Assembly (NCBI GenBank): GCA_009841605.1
Contig: VXLM01000001.1
Span: 1 to 45,671 of the forward strand
Source of the DNA: Dehalococcoidia bacterium
Lineage (GTDB): Bacteria; Chloroflexota; Dehalococcoidia; Lucifugimonadales; VXLM01
Reading direction: 5' to 3'
DNA length: 45,671 nucleotides
Both the position numbers and the translations under genes were made by a program. This document shows positions 1-7,923 of the stretch, piece by piece (the stretch's first letter is position 1; every line of letters starts with the position of its first letter). The notes beneath the pieces were generated by a model that saw only the letters and a program-made list of their open reading frames with translations, was not told where the DNA came from and did no database searches.

Positions 1-857
1 CCGTCCTCTGCTAGGTAGCACCGCCGCCCCTCTTCAGGGATCACACGAGTGCGGGCGAATGCAATGTCGTCTTCCCGGGAAATGTGACGCTCGTCCGCGA
101 AGAAAATACGGCCCGGCAGCGAGACGTAGATGTGCGGGGCGCGGAAATAGGGTTGAGTCTGGTTCGTGTAGAGGTGTTCGGACGGAGTCGTCGTGCCCGT
201 ATTGCTGTACTCCATCAGGGTAGGCCCCGTCCAGTTGACGAAGTCCTCGGAGGTCGCCCTCGCAGTGGCGCGTCTACCGTCCTCCATGTGGCGGGTGTAG
301 AGCAGGTAGAGGCCCTCCACCTCGGACCAGAACATTACGCTGTTCGCGTCAAAATGGTTCACCAGCTCCCCGGGGACTATGACCTCGTCGCGCAACTTTC
401 TCCAATGGATGCCGTCGGACGAAACGTGGCCGGCCAGTCCGCCCTTCACATACGAGTTTGCCTTGTATCGCTCGGAGTCGGGTACTCCGGCGCGATCGTC
501 GACAAACGGGTAGAGAGGCCGGCCCCTGACGATGGCGTTGTTCTCGGTAGACCCTTCCACCTCCACGAGTCCGAGGCTTGGCTTCGTCCAATTGATGCCG
601 TCTGTGCTCTCCGCATAGCACGAGTAGGTCATGTCGCCCCTGTAGTACATGCGGTAGATGTCGCCGTCCTTGATGACGGAGGTGTAGAAGGAACGAGACC
701 CAGCAGGCTCGCGTTCCCACGGCTGGTCGTACTCGATGGCGACCCCGCCCGGCCTCGGCTCCTGGAGCTTGAGCCTCGCGCCGTTGAGGTTTTCGACCAG
801 GAAGTTGTCCACGAACAGCTCCCGTCTCGAACCGATATCAGTGATTGCAGTTGCCAC
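1..857 (-). CDS. Five-bladed beta-propeller glycosidase-like protein (GH32/GH43-like), C-terminus beyond window
   Basis: An open minus-strand frame runs from a GTG at 855-857 off the left edge, giving about 285 codons with no stop. An AAGGAG ribosome site lies about 10 bases before the GTG. The protein begins MATAITDIGSRRELFVDN, then has motifs such as DQPWE, YRMYYRG, STDGINW, SSDGIHW and SEDFVNW. Repeated 'DG..W' blade motifs of this kind are known from glycoside hydrolase family 32/43-like propellers, often annotated as hypothetical in Planctomycetes, Verrucomicrobia and Chloroflexota. The substrate cannot be read from sequence. No signal peptide is visible at the chosen start. It is the last gene of a leftward run with the cupin. 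Confidence 0.7.
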   Translation of the reverse strand, partial: MATAITDIGSRRELFVDNFLVENLNGARLKLQEPRPGGVAIEYDQPWEREPAGSRSFYTSVIKDGDIYRMYYRGDMTYSCYAESTDGINWTKPSLGLVEVEGSTENNAIVRGRPLYPFVDDRAGVPDSERYKANSYVKGGLAGHVSSDGIHWRKLRDEVIVPGELVNHFDANSVMFWSEVEGLYLLYTRHMEDGRRATARATSEDFVNWTGPTLMEYSNTGTTTPSEHLYTNQTQPYFRAPHIYVSLPGRIFFADERHISREDDIAFARTRVIPEEGRRCYLAED

Positions 858-1006
858 TTTCTGTTAACTCCTTAATTCGTCGTTGGCGCGCGTCCGGAGA
901 CGTATTCACCGCACACATTCGATACCAAGGGCGTTCCGCTACTCTCAAAAGGTGCCCATATGGTAGGCAAGTCGAGACGCCTCAGGGTGCCGGAACTCAA
1001 GGGGGA

Positions 1007-1411
1007 CTACTCGCTGGAAGGGTCGTGCTCGACGACGATTTCCACCGGCGCGTTACGCGCCACGATCAACTCCATTGGTTCCGTCAGGCTGTCGTTGATG
1101 GGCTGATGGACAGAATTCGGCGGCACATAGATGAAGTCGCCCGATGCTATCACCAAGCTGTTGTCGAGCCGCTTTCCCGTGAGGAACCGCCCCTTACCCT
1201 TCAGCACGTAAATGGCGGACTCGCAGTTTACGTGGTAGTGAGGCGAGGAAGCGCAACCGGGCGGAATGGTAGCAACCGCAAGGTGTATGCCTTCGGCGCC
1301 CACCAGCGCCTGCGACACGCCGGCCAGTCGCGTCATCGCGCCCGACGCGACCTCCACCTCAAGCTCGCCCGGCTTTACGACCTTGCACTCAACGTTGAGA
1401 TCAGTATCCAT
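1007..1411 (-). CDS. Single-domain cupin protein
   Basis: A 134-residue protein with both cupin motifs. Motif 1 is G52 CASSP H58-Y-H60 ... E64 ... G72, and motif 2 is GDFIYVPPNSVHQPIN at 91-106 with H102. All four usual metal ligands (H58, H60, E64, H102) are present, so a metal-binding barrel is expected. The reaction or ligand is unknown. The ATG at 1411 was preferred to an upstream frame extension because conserved sequence starts there and a good promoter ends just before it, which implies a nearly leaderless message. No ribosome site is seen. It reads toward the glycosidase-like gene 149 bases downstream and may be co-transcribed with it. Confidence 0.85.
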   Translation of the reverse strand: MDTDLNVECKVVKPGELEVEVASGAMTRLAGVSQALVGAEGIHLAVATIPPGCASSPHYHVNCESAIYVLKGKGRFLTGKRLDNSLVIASGDFIYVPPNSVHQPINDSLTEPMELIVARNAPVEIVVEHDPSSE

Positions 1412-1419
1412 ACGACAGG

Positions 1420-1449
1420 ATTGTACTACCGACCGTCTCAGGCCGCCAA
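1420..1449 (-). promoter_or_regulatory. Candidate sigma70-type promoter of the cupin gene (leaderless)
   Basis: On the minus strand TTGGCG (1444-1449) is followed after 18 bases by TACAAT (1420-1425). These match the -35 and -10 consensus at 4/6 and 5/6 positions. The expected start of transcription falls within a few bases of the cupin ATG at 1411, so the message would be leaderless. This fits the absence of a Shine-Dalgarno sequence. Confidence 0.5.
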
Positions 1450-1464
1450 TCTGCCGCCATACGG

Positions 1465-1920
1465 GTAACAGTCCAGTCTTCATGATTTGAATTGCGAAGA
1501 CCCCCTCTCTGTGTCTCTCCTCCGGCGGGGGACAACAGAGGTAGGTATTTGCCTATTACCCCATTCTCGATTGACAAGAAAGCAGCCGAGGCACTGTCAT
1601 TCTGAGCGGAGCGCAGCGAAGTCGAAGAATCTAAAATGTCTGTCACAATGTAAGGCCGACGTAGAGCGTTCTTACGCCGGTCTTTGCTCTTGGTTACGAT
1701 AAAAGCGCTTCACTGGCTACGTAGTCTTGCGGTTATGGATTTTAGATTCCTCGCTACGCTCGGAATGACAGGCGGGCGGCGCCGGATCATAGCTGGAAAT
1801 TCGTTTTACCTACCCCTGTCAGCCCGCCGGAGGAGAGATTGTAGATTCTTCGTCGCTGCGCTCCTCAGAGTGACAGCGAGAGAACAATTCGTGCAAATCT
1901 CGCCAACCCTGAACAGTTAT
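1465..1920. mobile_element. MITE-like foldback element, copy 1
   Basis: This non-coding block of about 456 bp matches a second copy at 7458-7917 over its whole length, in the same orientation. Its ends are imperfect inverted repeats, GTAACAGTCCAG (1465-1476) and CTGAACAGTTAT (1909-1920). Inside, the left arm 1514-1546 is the reverse complement of the right arm 1808-1838, and a TCATTCTGAG...GAATCT unit near 1600 has an inverted partner near 1745-1770. The whole element can therefore fold back on itself. No transposase or convincing open frame lies inside. A non-autonomous miniature element is the best fit. Confidence 0.6.
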
Positions 1921-2004
1921 CTCGCACCGTGTAGCGGGGGGACTACCGACTGTGACGCTCGTAGGGGATAATCAACCCAGATTTGCAGGGTAAGGAGAAC
2001 CATC

Positions 2005-3090
2005 ATGACGACGCTCGTCTATCCCACATGGGAGGAACAGGTTACGGCGTGGAACGAATTTACGAAAGGCAGCTTCGGAGGCGAGTGGAAAGCCGCAATG
2101 ATCGCGCCGGAGACGCCGACGTTCATGGGGCTCCCGCACGCCGAGCGGCGGGAGCAACTCGAAGGCATGGACGCCGTGATTATCGGTGCGCCCTACGTGG
2201 CGTCGAAGACTCCGAAGTACGCCGGAGTCGACCGGCGGGAATGGCTGGCGGCTCCACAGCGCGTGCGACAGCAGTCGATCCGGTACCAGTCTGGATACAT
2301 CCAGGACTTCGATCTCGATGTGTTCGAGCACATCAAGGCCGTCGACTACGGCGATGCCGATATACCACAGGAGATACTCGACGACCAGTCGCCGGAGGCG
2401 ATACTCCGCGCGCAGACGGCAGTGGGAGAGAAGGTCGGAGACGCACTCGACGCGGGGGCCGTGCCTGTGGTGATCGGGCAGAACTCGCCGTGCGGATCGT
2501 ATGCCATCGCAAAGCCGATAGCAGAGCGGACGGACGGGCTTGTGGGCTGCATCAGCCTCGACACGCACTGGGACGCGCAGCCGCTCGATCACCTGACGCG
2601 CGATCCGCGAATCGCGGGATCGGCAAGCTGGAAGGAGAAGATGTACGAGTTCCACGACAACATGCTGCCTGAGCACCTCGTGGAGATCGGCGAGCGCGGG
2701 ATGCTGGAGAAGAAGGAGATCGTCAGAAAGTACCTGAGGGCGGGCGCACGGTTCATCTCAACGTGGGAGGTGCGCACGAGTTTGGGGATTGAAGGACTCG
2801 TCAGGGAACTCGACCGAGCCTATCAGGGGACCGAAACGGTGTACGCCCACTTCGATATGGACGTGATGGGGGGAGCGGGCCCGGCCCCCGGCGACCTGCT
2901 GGGAGAGGCCGTCGAGCCGATTGCGCTTACGGACTACGAGATTATCCGCATCGCCCACGAGATCGGGAAGCGCGGCCTATCGGGGCTGTCGTTCATCTGT
3001 ATCCCGCCGGGGTCCGCGGTGACGTACAGGGTGGTCGTCTACGTGATTATGTACATGCTGGCCGGACTGGCGATGCGAAAGCAGGGGTGA
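2005..3090 (+). CDS. Arginase/agmatinase-fold (ureohydrolase) protein with altered metal site
   Basis: A 361-residue protein with an AAGGAG ribosome site just before its ATG. Ureohydrolases use two Mn ions held by GG-D-H-S, D-A-H-x-D and D-x-D motifs. Here the second is intact (D186-T-H188-W-D190) and the third is D284-M-D286. The first reads GQNS (158-161), so Asn160 replaces the usual His ligand. The family fold is clear, but amidine-hydrolysing activity is uncertain. It could be a divergent agmatinase, a formimidoyl-hydrolase-like enzyme or a repurposed member. The gene starts 85 bp after the right end of a foldback element and has no obvious operon partner. Confidence 0.8.
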   Translation: MTTLVYPTWEEQVTAWNEFTKGSFGGEWKAAMIAPETPTFMGLPHAERREQLEGMDAVIIGAPYVASKTPKYAGVDRREWLAAPQRVRQQSIRYQSGYIQDFDLDVFEHIKAVDYGDADIPQEILDDQSPEAILRAQTAVGEKVGDALDAGAVPVVIGQNSPCGSYAIAKPIAERTDGLVGCISLDTHWDAQPLDHLTRDPRIAGSASWKEKMYEFHDNMLPEHLVEIGERGMLEKKEIVRKYLRAGARFISTWEVRTSLGIEGLVRELDRAYQGTETVYAHFDMDVMGGAGPAPGDLLGEAVEPIALTDYEIIRIAHEIGKRGLSGLSFICIPPGSAVTYRVVVYVIMYMLAGLAMRKQG

Positions 3091-3112
3091 ACGGCTGAGC
3101 TGTTCTTTACAG

Positions 3113-3856
3113 TCATGCCGTGACTATCATGGGGCCGCTTTGCGTGACGACAACCGTGTGCTCGAAGTGCGCGGATGGCGCGCCGTCGGCGGTCTTGATG
3201 GTCCAGCCGTCGTCGTCGGTAACCGACTCGCCTGACCCGCCGGAGATGACGGGCTCTATGGCAATGACCAGACCCGGATGAAGCCGTCGATTGTCCCATG
3301 GATCGTAGTAGTTCGGCACAAACGGCTCTTCGTGGACCGATCTGCCTACGCCGTGGCCTCCGAGCTCCGGCATTACGTTGAAGCCTTGGCGTTCCACGGC
3401 GGTTTGTATGGATCTGCCGATGCCGTTGATCGGTTGGTTGGCCCGTGTTCCCTTGAGGGTGTGGTACAACGCTGAACGGGTGCATCTCGCCAACCTGCGA
3501 TTCCGAGAGGACACCGTGCCGACGCCGACGGTTATGGCAGCGTCGGCGAAATAGCCGTTCAGCTCCGCAACGACATCGAGCTTCACCAAATCGCCGTCTC
3601 GGATCGTCTTTGTCGGACGAGGAATGCCGTGAACGGCCTCGTCGTTGACGCTGATGCAGGCAACTCCCGGGAAACCGTAGACGAGTTGAGGGCCTGAACG
3701 CGCTCCGTGCCTTTCAAAGACATCCGCGCACAGATCGTCGAGGGCCTGAGTGGTAACACCGGGCTTTAAGGCCTTCTTCATGGTGTCGAGGGCCGTTCTT
3801 ACGACCTTGCCTACCGTCACTATGCCTTCCAGTTCGTCGTTGCTGCGAATGGTCAT
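3113..3856 (-). CDS. map: Methionine aminopeptidase, type I
   Basis: A 247-residue cytosolic protease that removes the initiator Met from new proteins. The metal ligands expected for type I enzymes are all present: D94, D105, H168, E201 and E232, plus the substrate His H76 in AVHGIP. Motifs GGHGVG and AIEPVI are typical. The frame is open further upstream to 4057, but the ATG at 3856 gives the usual family length (about 250 residues) and has GGTGA shortly before it. It runs convergently with the arginase-like gene, with about 20 bp between stops. It is not in a ribosomal-protein operon as in many bacteria. The deformylase acting before it in N-terminal processing is at 10513. Confidence 0.92.
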   Translation of the reverse strand: MTIRSNDELEGIVTVGKVVRTALDTMKKALKPGVTTQALDDLCADVFERHGARSGPQLVYGFPGVACISVNDEAVHGIPRPTKTIRDGDLVKLDVVAELNGYFADAAITVGVGTVSSRNRRLARCTRSALYHTLKGTRANQPINGIGRSIQTAVERQGFNVMPELGGHGVGRSVHEEPFVPNYYDPWDNRRLHPGLVIAIEPVISGGSGESVTDDDGWTIKTADGAPSAHFEHTVVVTQSGPMIVTA

Positions 3857-3978
3857 TTCTTCACCATTGGGTGGGAGAGTTGTAATGCACTGCTCCGAGC
3901 GACTCTCTCCGTTTTGTTCATAGTAGGTTCCTTCCGATTTCGTGTCAAAGTTGCGGCCAGTCACTCCCAGGCCGTACC

Positions 3979-4629
3979 ATGATTTGGGAAGGTCTTCATC
4001 TACATTTGTCCAAGCATTTGCTATCAGTTCGCCTCCGTCAATTCGGTATTCCCGCAAAGAGCATCGTCCATTCGGTCAAGCTGTGGGGAGCAATGGTCGT
4101 ATTGGCCTTCGCTGCACTCCTGACACCGGGAATCGCGGAGGGGCAGGTGCGGGATGAGCCGGTCGAGATTCTCGACGAGACGCTAGAAGACTACCGCGTC
4201 GTCGTGCGCATCTTGCCGAGGGTACCCGCGGTAGGTCAGATCAACTTCAACGTCGTTCCTACTACTGCCGGTGACGGGTCTCCGGTACGAAATGCCACGA
4301 TCACGCTTACCGCCCATGACGCGGAGGACATCCCCACATATCAGGTGCGGGCGCTCAACACACCCTTCTCCCAGGAAGAGTATGTTGGCAATCTCGTTCT
4401 CAGGGCGGAAGGTCCCTGGAGCATCCATATCGAGGTGGAGACTGAGGAGCTTGGCACAGAGGTTTTCGTGGCCAAGTTAACAGTAGCGCCCGCGGCGGTC
4501 GGGGCCACGCCTGAGGCGGGGTGGTTGATGGTGCTGGTGATGGTGGCCTTCTTGGCCGGAGGGGGATTCCTTTGGCTGAGCTCCCGACGTGCTTTGGCGC
4601 GCAGGGCGGAATCTGAACCGCAGGCCTAG
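3979..4629 (+). CDS. Secreted/anchored beta-sandwich protein with C-terminal membrane segment
   Basis: Up to 216 residues. A hydrophobic segment (about 36-55, ending LLTPGIAEGQ) looks like a signal peptide. It is followed by an extracytoplasmic domain of about 110 residues with beta-rich sequence (VVVRILPRVPAVGQINF, NATITLTAHD, GPWSIHIEVE). A C-terminal transmembrane helix (WLMVLVMVAFLAGGGFLWL) and a short Arg-rich tail end the protein. The layout and pattern resemble YtkA/FixH-like immunoglobulin-fold domains, but this is a weak match. The start is uncertain. The ATG at 3979 gives a long n-region, while the ATG at 4093 leaves no basic residue before the hydrophobic core. It is divergent from map, and its function is unknown. 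Confidence 0.6.
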   Translation: MIWEGLHLHLSKHLLSVRLRQFGIPAKSIVHSVKLWGAMVVLAFAALLTPGIAEGQVRDEPVEILDETLEDYRVVVRILPRVPAVGQINFNVVPTTAGDGSPVRNATITLTAHDAEDIPTYQVRALNTPFSQEEYVGNLVLRAEGPWSIHIEVETEELGTEVFVAKLTVAPAAVGATPEAGWLMVLVMVAFLAGGGFLWLSSRRALARRAESEPQA

Positions 4630-4742
4630 TGGCTGTGGCGGTTTCGCAGATCTCTTGGGTTTGTCACCTTGTCGTGTTAATCGACGTTTTCGCTGACTGA
4701 CCTATGGATGCCCGTCTTTGCGGATGAAATTGGGTTGGGGAT

Positions 4743-4916
4743 GGGAACGGGCAACCACAAGAACAGGTTTGCCAGAGCCTGTTTTCATAGCAATCGTCCA
4801 TGTCGGTTGTCACCGACACCACCGATCATGAAAATGGGTGCCGAGCAGAGGATGGGCAACCACAAGGGTTGCCCTTACGAAGGGTTAGCGGAGCCTGTTT
4901 TCAAAGCAACGACGGG
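4743..4916. repeat. Dispersed GGGCAACC-hairpin repeats (two units)
   Basis: The non-coding stretch between 4630 and 4927 carries two related units. The complete one (4848-4916) has a perfect 8-bp stem, GGGCAACC / GGTTGCCC (4854-4861 and 4867-4874), and continues with GCCTGTTTTC. A degenerate unit near 4743-4790 keeps GGGCAACCACAAG and AGCCTGTTTTC. A third member lies at 9022-9090. Nothing else is recognised here. Confidence 0.6.
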
Positions 4917-4927
4917 AAATGACAGTG

Positions 4928-6355
4928 CTACTCAATGCCCTTCTTCCAACGCGTTCGGAAGGATGACGACGATATCGCGGGGAAGTTCCGGTGGCGCGTC
5001 CAGCCGGACAGGGGCGGGGGCAGACGGCGGAGCCGTCCTTTCCTGGCAAATGGCATTTGGACGAATCGACCGACCAAGCCTGCGAGTCGCAACATGGCAG
5101 GGCCGCTGACCGAAGCCTTCCAGGCTTTCATTGCGAGCTTTTCGAGAGGTGACGATTTCTTGCGGTTTGGGTCGGTATTTCCCTCAGTGACCTCGCTTCG
5201 CAGGTAGAGGAGCATACGGGGCAGGTCGATCTTGATGGGGCAGGCCTCTTTGCACGCGCCGCAGAGGCTGGAAGCATAGGGAAGGTCCTTGGCATCGGGG
5301 ACGTTGGTGAGCACAGGGGAGACGACCGCGCCGATGGGGCCGGAGTAGACCCAGCCGTACGAGTGTCCACCCACCTTGCGGTAGACGGGGCAGGCGTTCA
5401 GGCACGCGCCGCAGCGGATGCAGTACAGAGCCTCGCGCAGGTGGGTGTCGGCGAGGAGCTTTGAGCGGCCGTTGTCGACGATGACGAGGTGGAACTCGTC
5501 GGGCCCGTCCTCCTCGATCTCGCTTCTTGGGCCCGTCACCATGGTGACGTAGCTCGAAATGCGCTGGCCCGTCGCCGACCGGATGAGGAGGCGGAGAAAC
5601 ATCCCCATGTCCTCAATGGACGGGACAATCTTCTCCATGCCCATGATTGCGACGTGAGTTTTAGGCATCGAGGTGGACATCCTGCCGTTACCTTCGTTCG
5701 TGACCAAGACGAGTGTTCCTGTCTCGGCAACGAGGAAATTCGCGCCAGTTATGCCCATGTCAGCCTGAATGAATTTCTCGCGGAGTTCGTTTCGGGCGGC
5801 GCTTGCCAACTCTTCCACACCGGCATTGGGATCGACGCCCAAGTTTTCATGGAATAGCTCGTTCACGTTCGACTTGGACATGTGAATGGCGGGCACGATG
5901 ATGTGGTAGGGGGTCTGCCCCGCTAGCTGGACGAGGTACTCGCCGAGATCGGTCTCGACGGCCTCGATCTCCTGTTTGGCGAGGTGGTTATTGAGGTCCA
6001 TCTCCTCCGAGAGCATGGACTTGCCCTTGATGACAGAGCGGACACCCTTCTGCTTGGCGAGATCGAGGACGTAATTGGTTGCGGCCTCCGAGTCCTTGGC
6101 GAAGAAGACCTTACCTCCCGCCTTCTCAACGTTGTCGGCGGCCATGTCCAGGTAGTGGTCGAGGTTCTCGATGGTGTGGGCCTTGATCCGCCGGGCACGG
6201 TCGCGAAGTTCTTCCCAGTTGTGAGTGGCCGCGGCCTGCTGGAGGCGCCCCTGGTTGAAGCCGCTGTAGAGCGTCTTGAGGTGCTTCTGAATGTCGCCGT
6301 CGGAGAGTGTGTCCGCCGCGAGGGTCTTGAACTCCTTGGTGCGTGTCTCGGCCAT
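4928..6355 (-). CDS. lutB: LutB-like iron-sulfur oxidoreductase subunit (L-lactate utilisation family)
   Basis: A 475-residue cytosolic protein. An N-terminal LUD domain (about 60-300) is followed by two ferredoxin-type cysteine clusters, C312-IR-C315-GA-C318-LNA-C322-P and C365-GA-C368-KEA-C372-P. A C-terminal helical region ends in the PLSGWT motif usual for LutB. In Bacillus subtilis, LutA, LutB and LutC together oxidise L-lactate. Here the gene follows the LutA-like gene by 6 bp and is clearly co-transcribed. No LutC (single LUD domain) gene is visible next to it. The enzyme could therefore act on lactate or another 2-hydroxy acid, or a distant LutC may complete it. The ATG at 6355 is well placed. 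Confidence 0.88.
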   Translation of the reverse strand: MAETRTKEFKTLAADTLSDGDIQKHLKTLYSGFNQGRLQQAAATHNWEELRDRARRIKAHTIENLDHYLDMAADNVEKAGGKVFFAKDSEAATNYVLDLAKQKGVRSVIKGKSMLSEEMDLNNHLAKQEIEAVETDLGEYLVQLAGQTPYHIIVPAIHMSKSNVNELFHENLGVDPNAGVEELASAARNELREKFIQADMGITGANFLVAETGTLVLVTNEGNGRMSTSMPKTHVAIMGMEKIVPSIEDMGMFLRLLIRSATGQRISSYVTMVTGPRSEIEEDGPDEFHLVIVDNGRSKLLADTHLREALYCIRCGACLNACPVYRKVGGHSYGWVYSGPIGAVVSPVLTNVPDAKDLPYASSLCGACKEACPIKIDLPRMLLYLRSEVTEGNTDPNRKKSSPLEKLAMKAWKASVSGPAMLRLAGLVGRFVQMPFARKGRLRRLPPPLSGWTRHRNFPAISSSSFRTRWKKGIE

Positions 6356-6361
6356 GGCGAA

Positions 6362-7117
6362 TTAGCTCGTCCCTTTGTCGAGCAACTCGGCGAGGTGCAT
6401 GGGATGGACGGGGATGCCCTGCTTTTCAAGTCCGCCTCCGATGTGCATCAGGCAGGTGACGTCGCAGGCGACGACGGCATCCGCGCCCGAGTTGCGGATA
6501 TGGGTGATCTTTTCATCGAGCATTGCGCCGGAAATGTCGGCGTACTTGACGGCGAAGGTCCCCCCGAACCCGCAGCACACCTCGGACTGTTCCATCTCGA
6601 CAAGCTCGACTCCCGGAGTTGAATTGATGAGACTGCGAGCTTGGGTTGTCGCGCCCAACTCGCGTCTGAGGTGGCAGGCCTCGTGGTAGGTGACGCGGGT
6701 CGGTTTGTCTGACGGGACTGTTTCGGGCTCGTCTTCGACGCGGAGGACATCTACGAGAAATTCCGAAAGCTCGAACACGCGGCTTCCGACGTCGGCCGCT
6801 TTCTCAAGCAGGGCAGGGTCGTCGTGGAAGAGTTCCTTGTAGAAGACGCGGACCATGCTCGCGCACGATCCGGAGGGCATGACGATATGGTCGATACCCT
6901 CATACATATCAAGAAACCGCTCTGCGAGGGGCCGGGCCTCCTTCCAGTAGCCGGTATTGAAGGCGGGCTGGCCGCAGCACGTCTGGTCGGCGTCGAAGTC
7001 TACGTCGACGCCGTGACGTCGCAGGACGCGAACGGCGCTCTCTCCGACCTCGGGATAGAACTGATCGACGACGCAGGTGACGAACAGGGAGACGTTCTTG
7101 GGAGCAGGCTGACTCAC
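6362..7117 (-). CDS. lutA: LutA-like (Fe-S)-binding oxidoreductase subunit with two CCG domains
   Basis: A 251-residue protein with two cysteine-rich CCG domains, the hallmark of LutA, GlpC and HdrB-like subunits. The first has TCCGQPAFNTGY and a later SGSC. The second has EACHLRRELG, SEVCCGFGGTF and DVTC. The domains probably bind unusual iron-sulfur clusters and pass electrons together with LutB. The GTG at 7115-7117 was chosen because it begins the conserved region and gives the family length. The open frame continues upstream only into the preceding gene. GAGG lies about 11 bases before it. It sits between the small membrane protein gene and lutB in one leftward operon. Confidence 0.88.
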   Translation of the reverse strand: MSQPAPKNVSLFVTCVVDQFYPEVGESAVRVLRRHGVDVDFDADQTCCGQPAFNTGYWKEARPLAERFLDMYEGIDHIVMPSGSCASMVRVFYKELFHDDPALLEKAADVGSRVFELSEFLVDVLRVEDEPETVPSDKPTRVTYHEACHLRRELGATTQARSLINSTPGVELVEMEQSEVCCGFGGTFAVKYADISGAMLDEKITHIRNSGADAVVACDVTCLMHIGGGLEKQGIPVHPMHLAELLDKGTS

Positions 7118-7149
7118 GGGGATACTTGCCTCATTGGCGGCATGCCCCG

Positions 7150-7389
7150 CTAAACGAGGTCTTTTATATAGAATCCCAGAATCCAGGCGAGCATGAAGAC
7201 GGGGCCCGAAGCGACCAGGTTGCCCTCGGTGCTTTCCCTGGCGTCGCGGTGCAGGGCCATGTAGACGATATAGACGGCGAGCCCCGCCACCACGAGCCAT
7301 GAAGACAAGGTCGTGACGCCGAGGGCGAACCCGATGACGACGCCCGCGATGGCCCAAGGCAGTGGAGAGTCAATAATGCGTAGAATCAA
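7150..7389 (-). CDS. Small integral membrane protein
   Basis: A 79-residue protein with a TTG start (7387-7389) and an AAAGGA ribosome site about 9 bases upstream. Hydrophobic stretches at about 10-24 (WAIAGVVIGFALGV), 28-45 (SWLVVAGLAVYIVYMAL) and 60-76 suggest two or three membrane helices with a short charged loop (HRDARESTEG) between. It is the first gene of the lutA-lutB operon and ends 33 bp before lutA. It might help tether the soluble iron-sulfur subunits, but this is only inferred from position. No family was recognised. Confidence 0.65.
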   Translation of the reverse strand: MILRIIDSPLPWAIAGVVIGFALGVTTLSSWLVVAGLAVYIVYMALHRDARESTEGNLVASGPVFMLAWILGFYIKDLV

Positions 7390-7457
7390 GGTTGGAGTCC
7401 TTTCAACGCCAAAGGATACTCTTCTCTCTTAGTGGCCGCAATCCTCTGTCAGTGATC

Positions 7458-7917
7458 GTAACTGTTCAGTCTTCGTGAGTTGAATTGCGACGACCCCCCC
7501 TCTCTGTATCTCTCCCCCGGCGCGGGCTGACAGGGGTAGGTGTTTGACTATCGATGTGCTCTCCATCGATGAGGAAGCATCCCCGTCCTTGTCATTCTGA
7601 GTGAAGCGCAGCGGAGTCGAAGAATCTGAAGCGTCTGTCACAGCGTGAAGCTGATGTGGAGAATTCTTACGCTGTTTTCACTCTTGGTCACAACCATCAG
7701 CGCGGTACTGGCTATCCGGTCTTGAGGTTATGGATTTTAGATTCCTCGCTGCGCTCGGAATGACAGTGAGACGGGGCTGGATCGTAGCTGGAAATCCGTT
7801 TTACCTACCCCTGTCAGCCCCCGGCGGGGGAGAGATTGTGGGATTTTCGTCATTGCGCTTCTCAAGACGATCGCAGGAGGACAGTTCCTGCATGTCTCAC
7901 CGACTCTGAACAGTTAC
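7458..7917. mobile_element. MITE-like foldback element, copy 2
   Basis: A non-coding block of about 460 bp, colinear with 1465-1920. Its ends form a perfect 12-bp inverted repeat: GTAACTGTTCAG (7458-7469) and CTGAACAGTTAC (7906-7917). Subterminal arms 7509-7541 and 7803-7835 are reverse complements over 33 bp with 2 mismatches, and inner TCATTCTGAG / CGGAATGACA units also pair. It fills most of the gap between the lut operon and the SpoU gene, ending about 6 bp from the SpoU stop. No coding capacity is seen. Confidence 0.65.
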
Positions 7918-7923
7918 CAGTGG

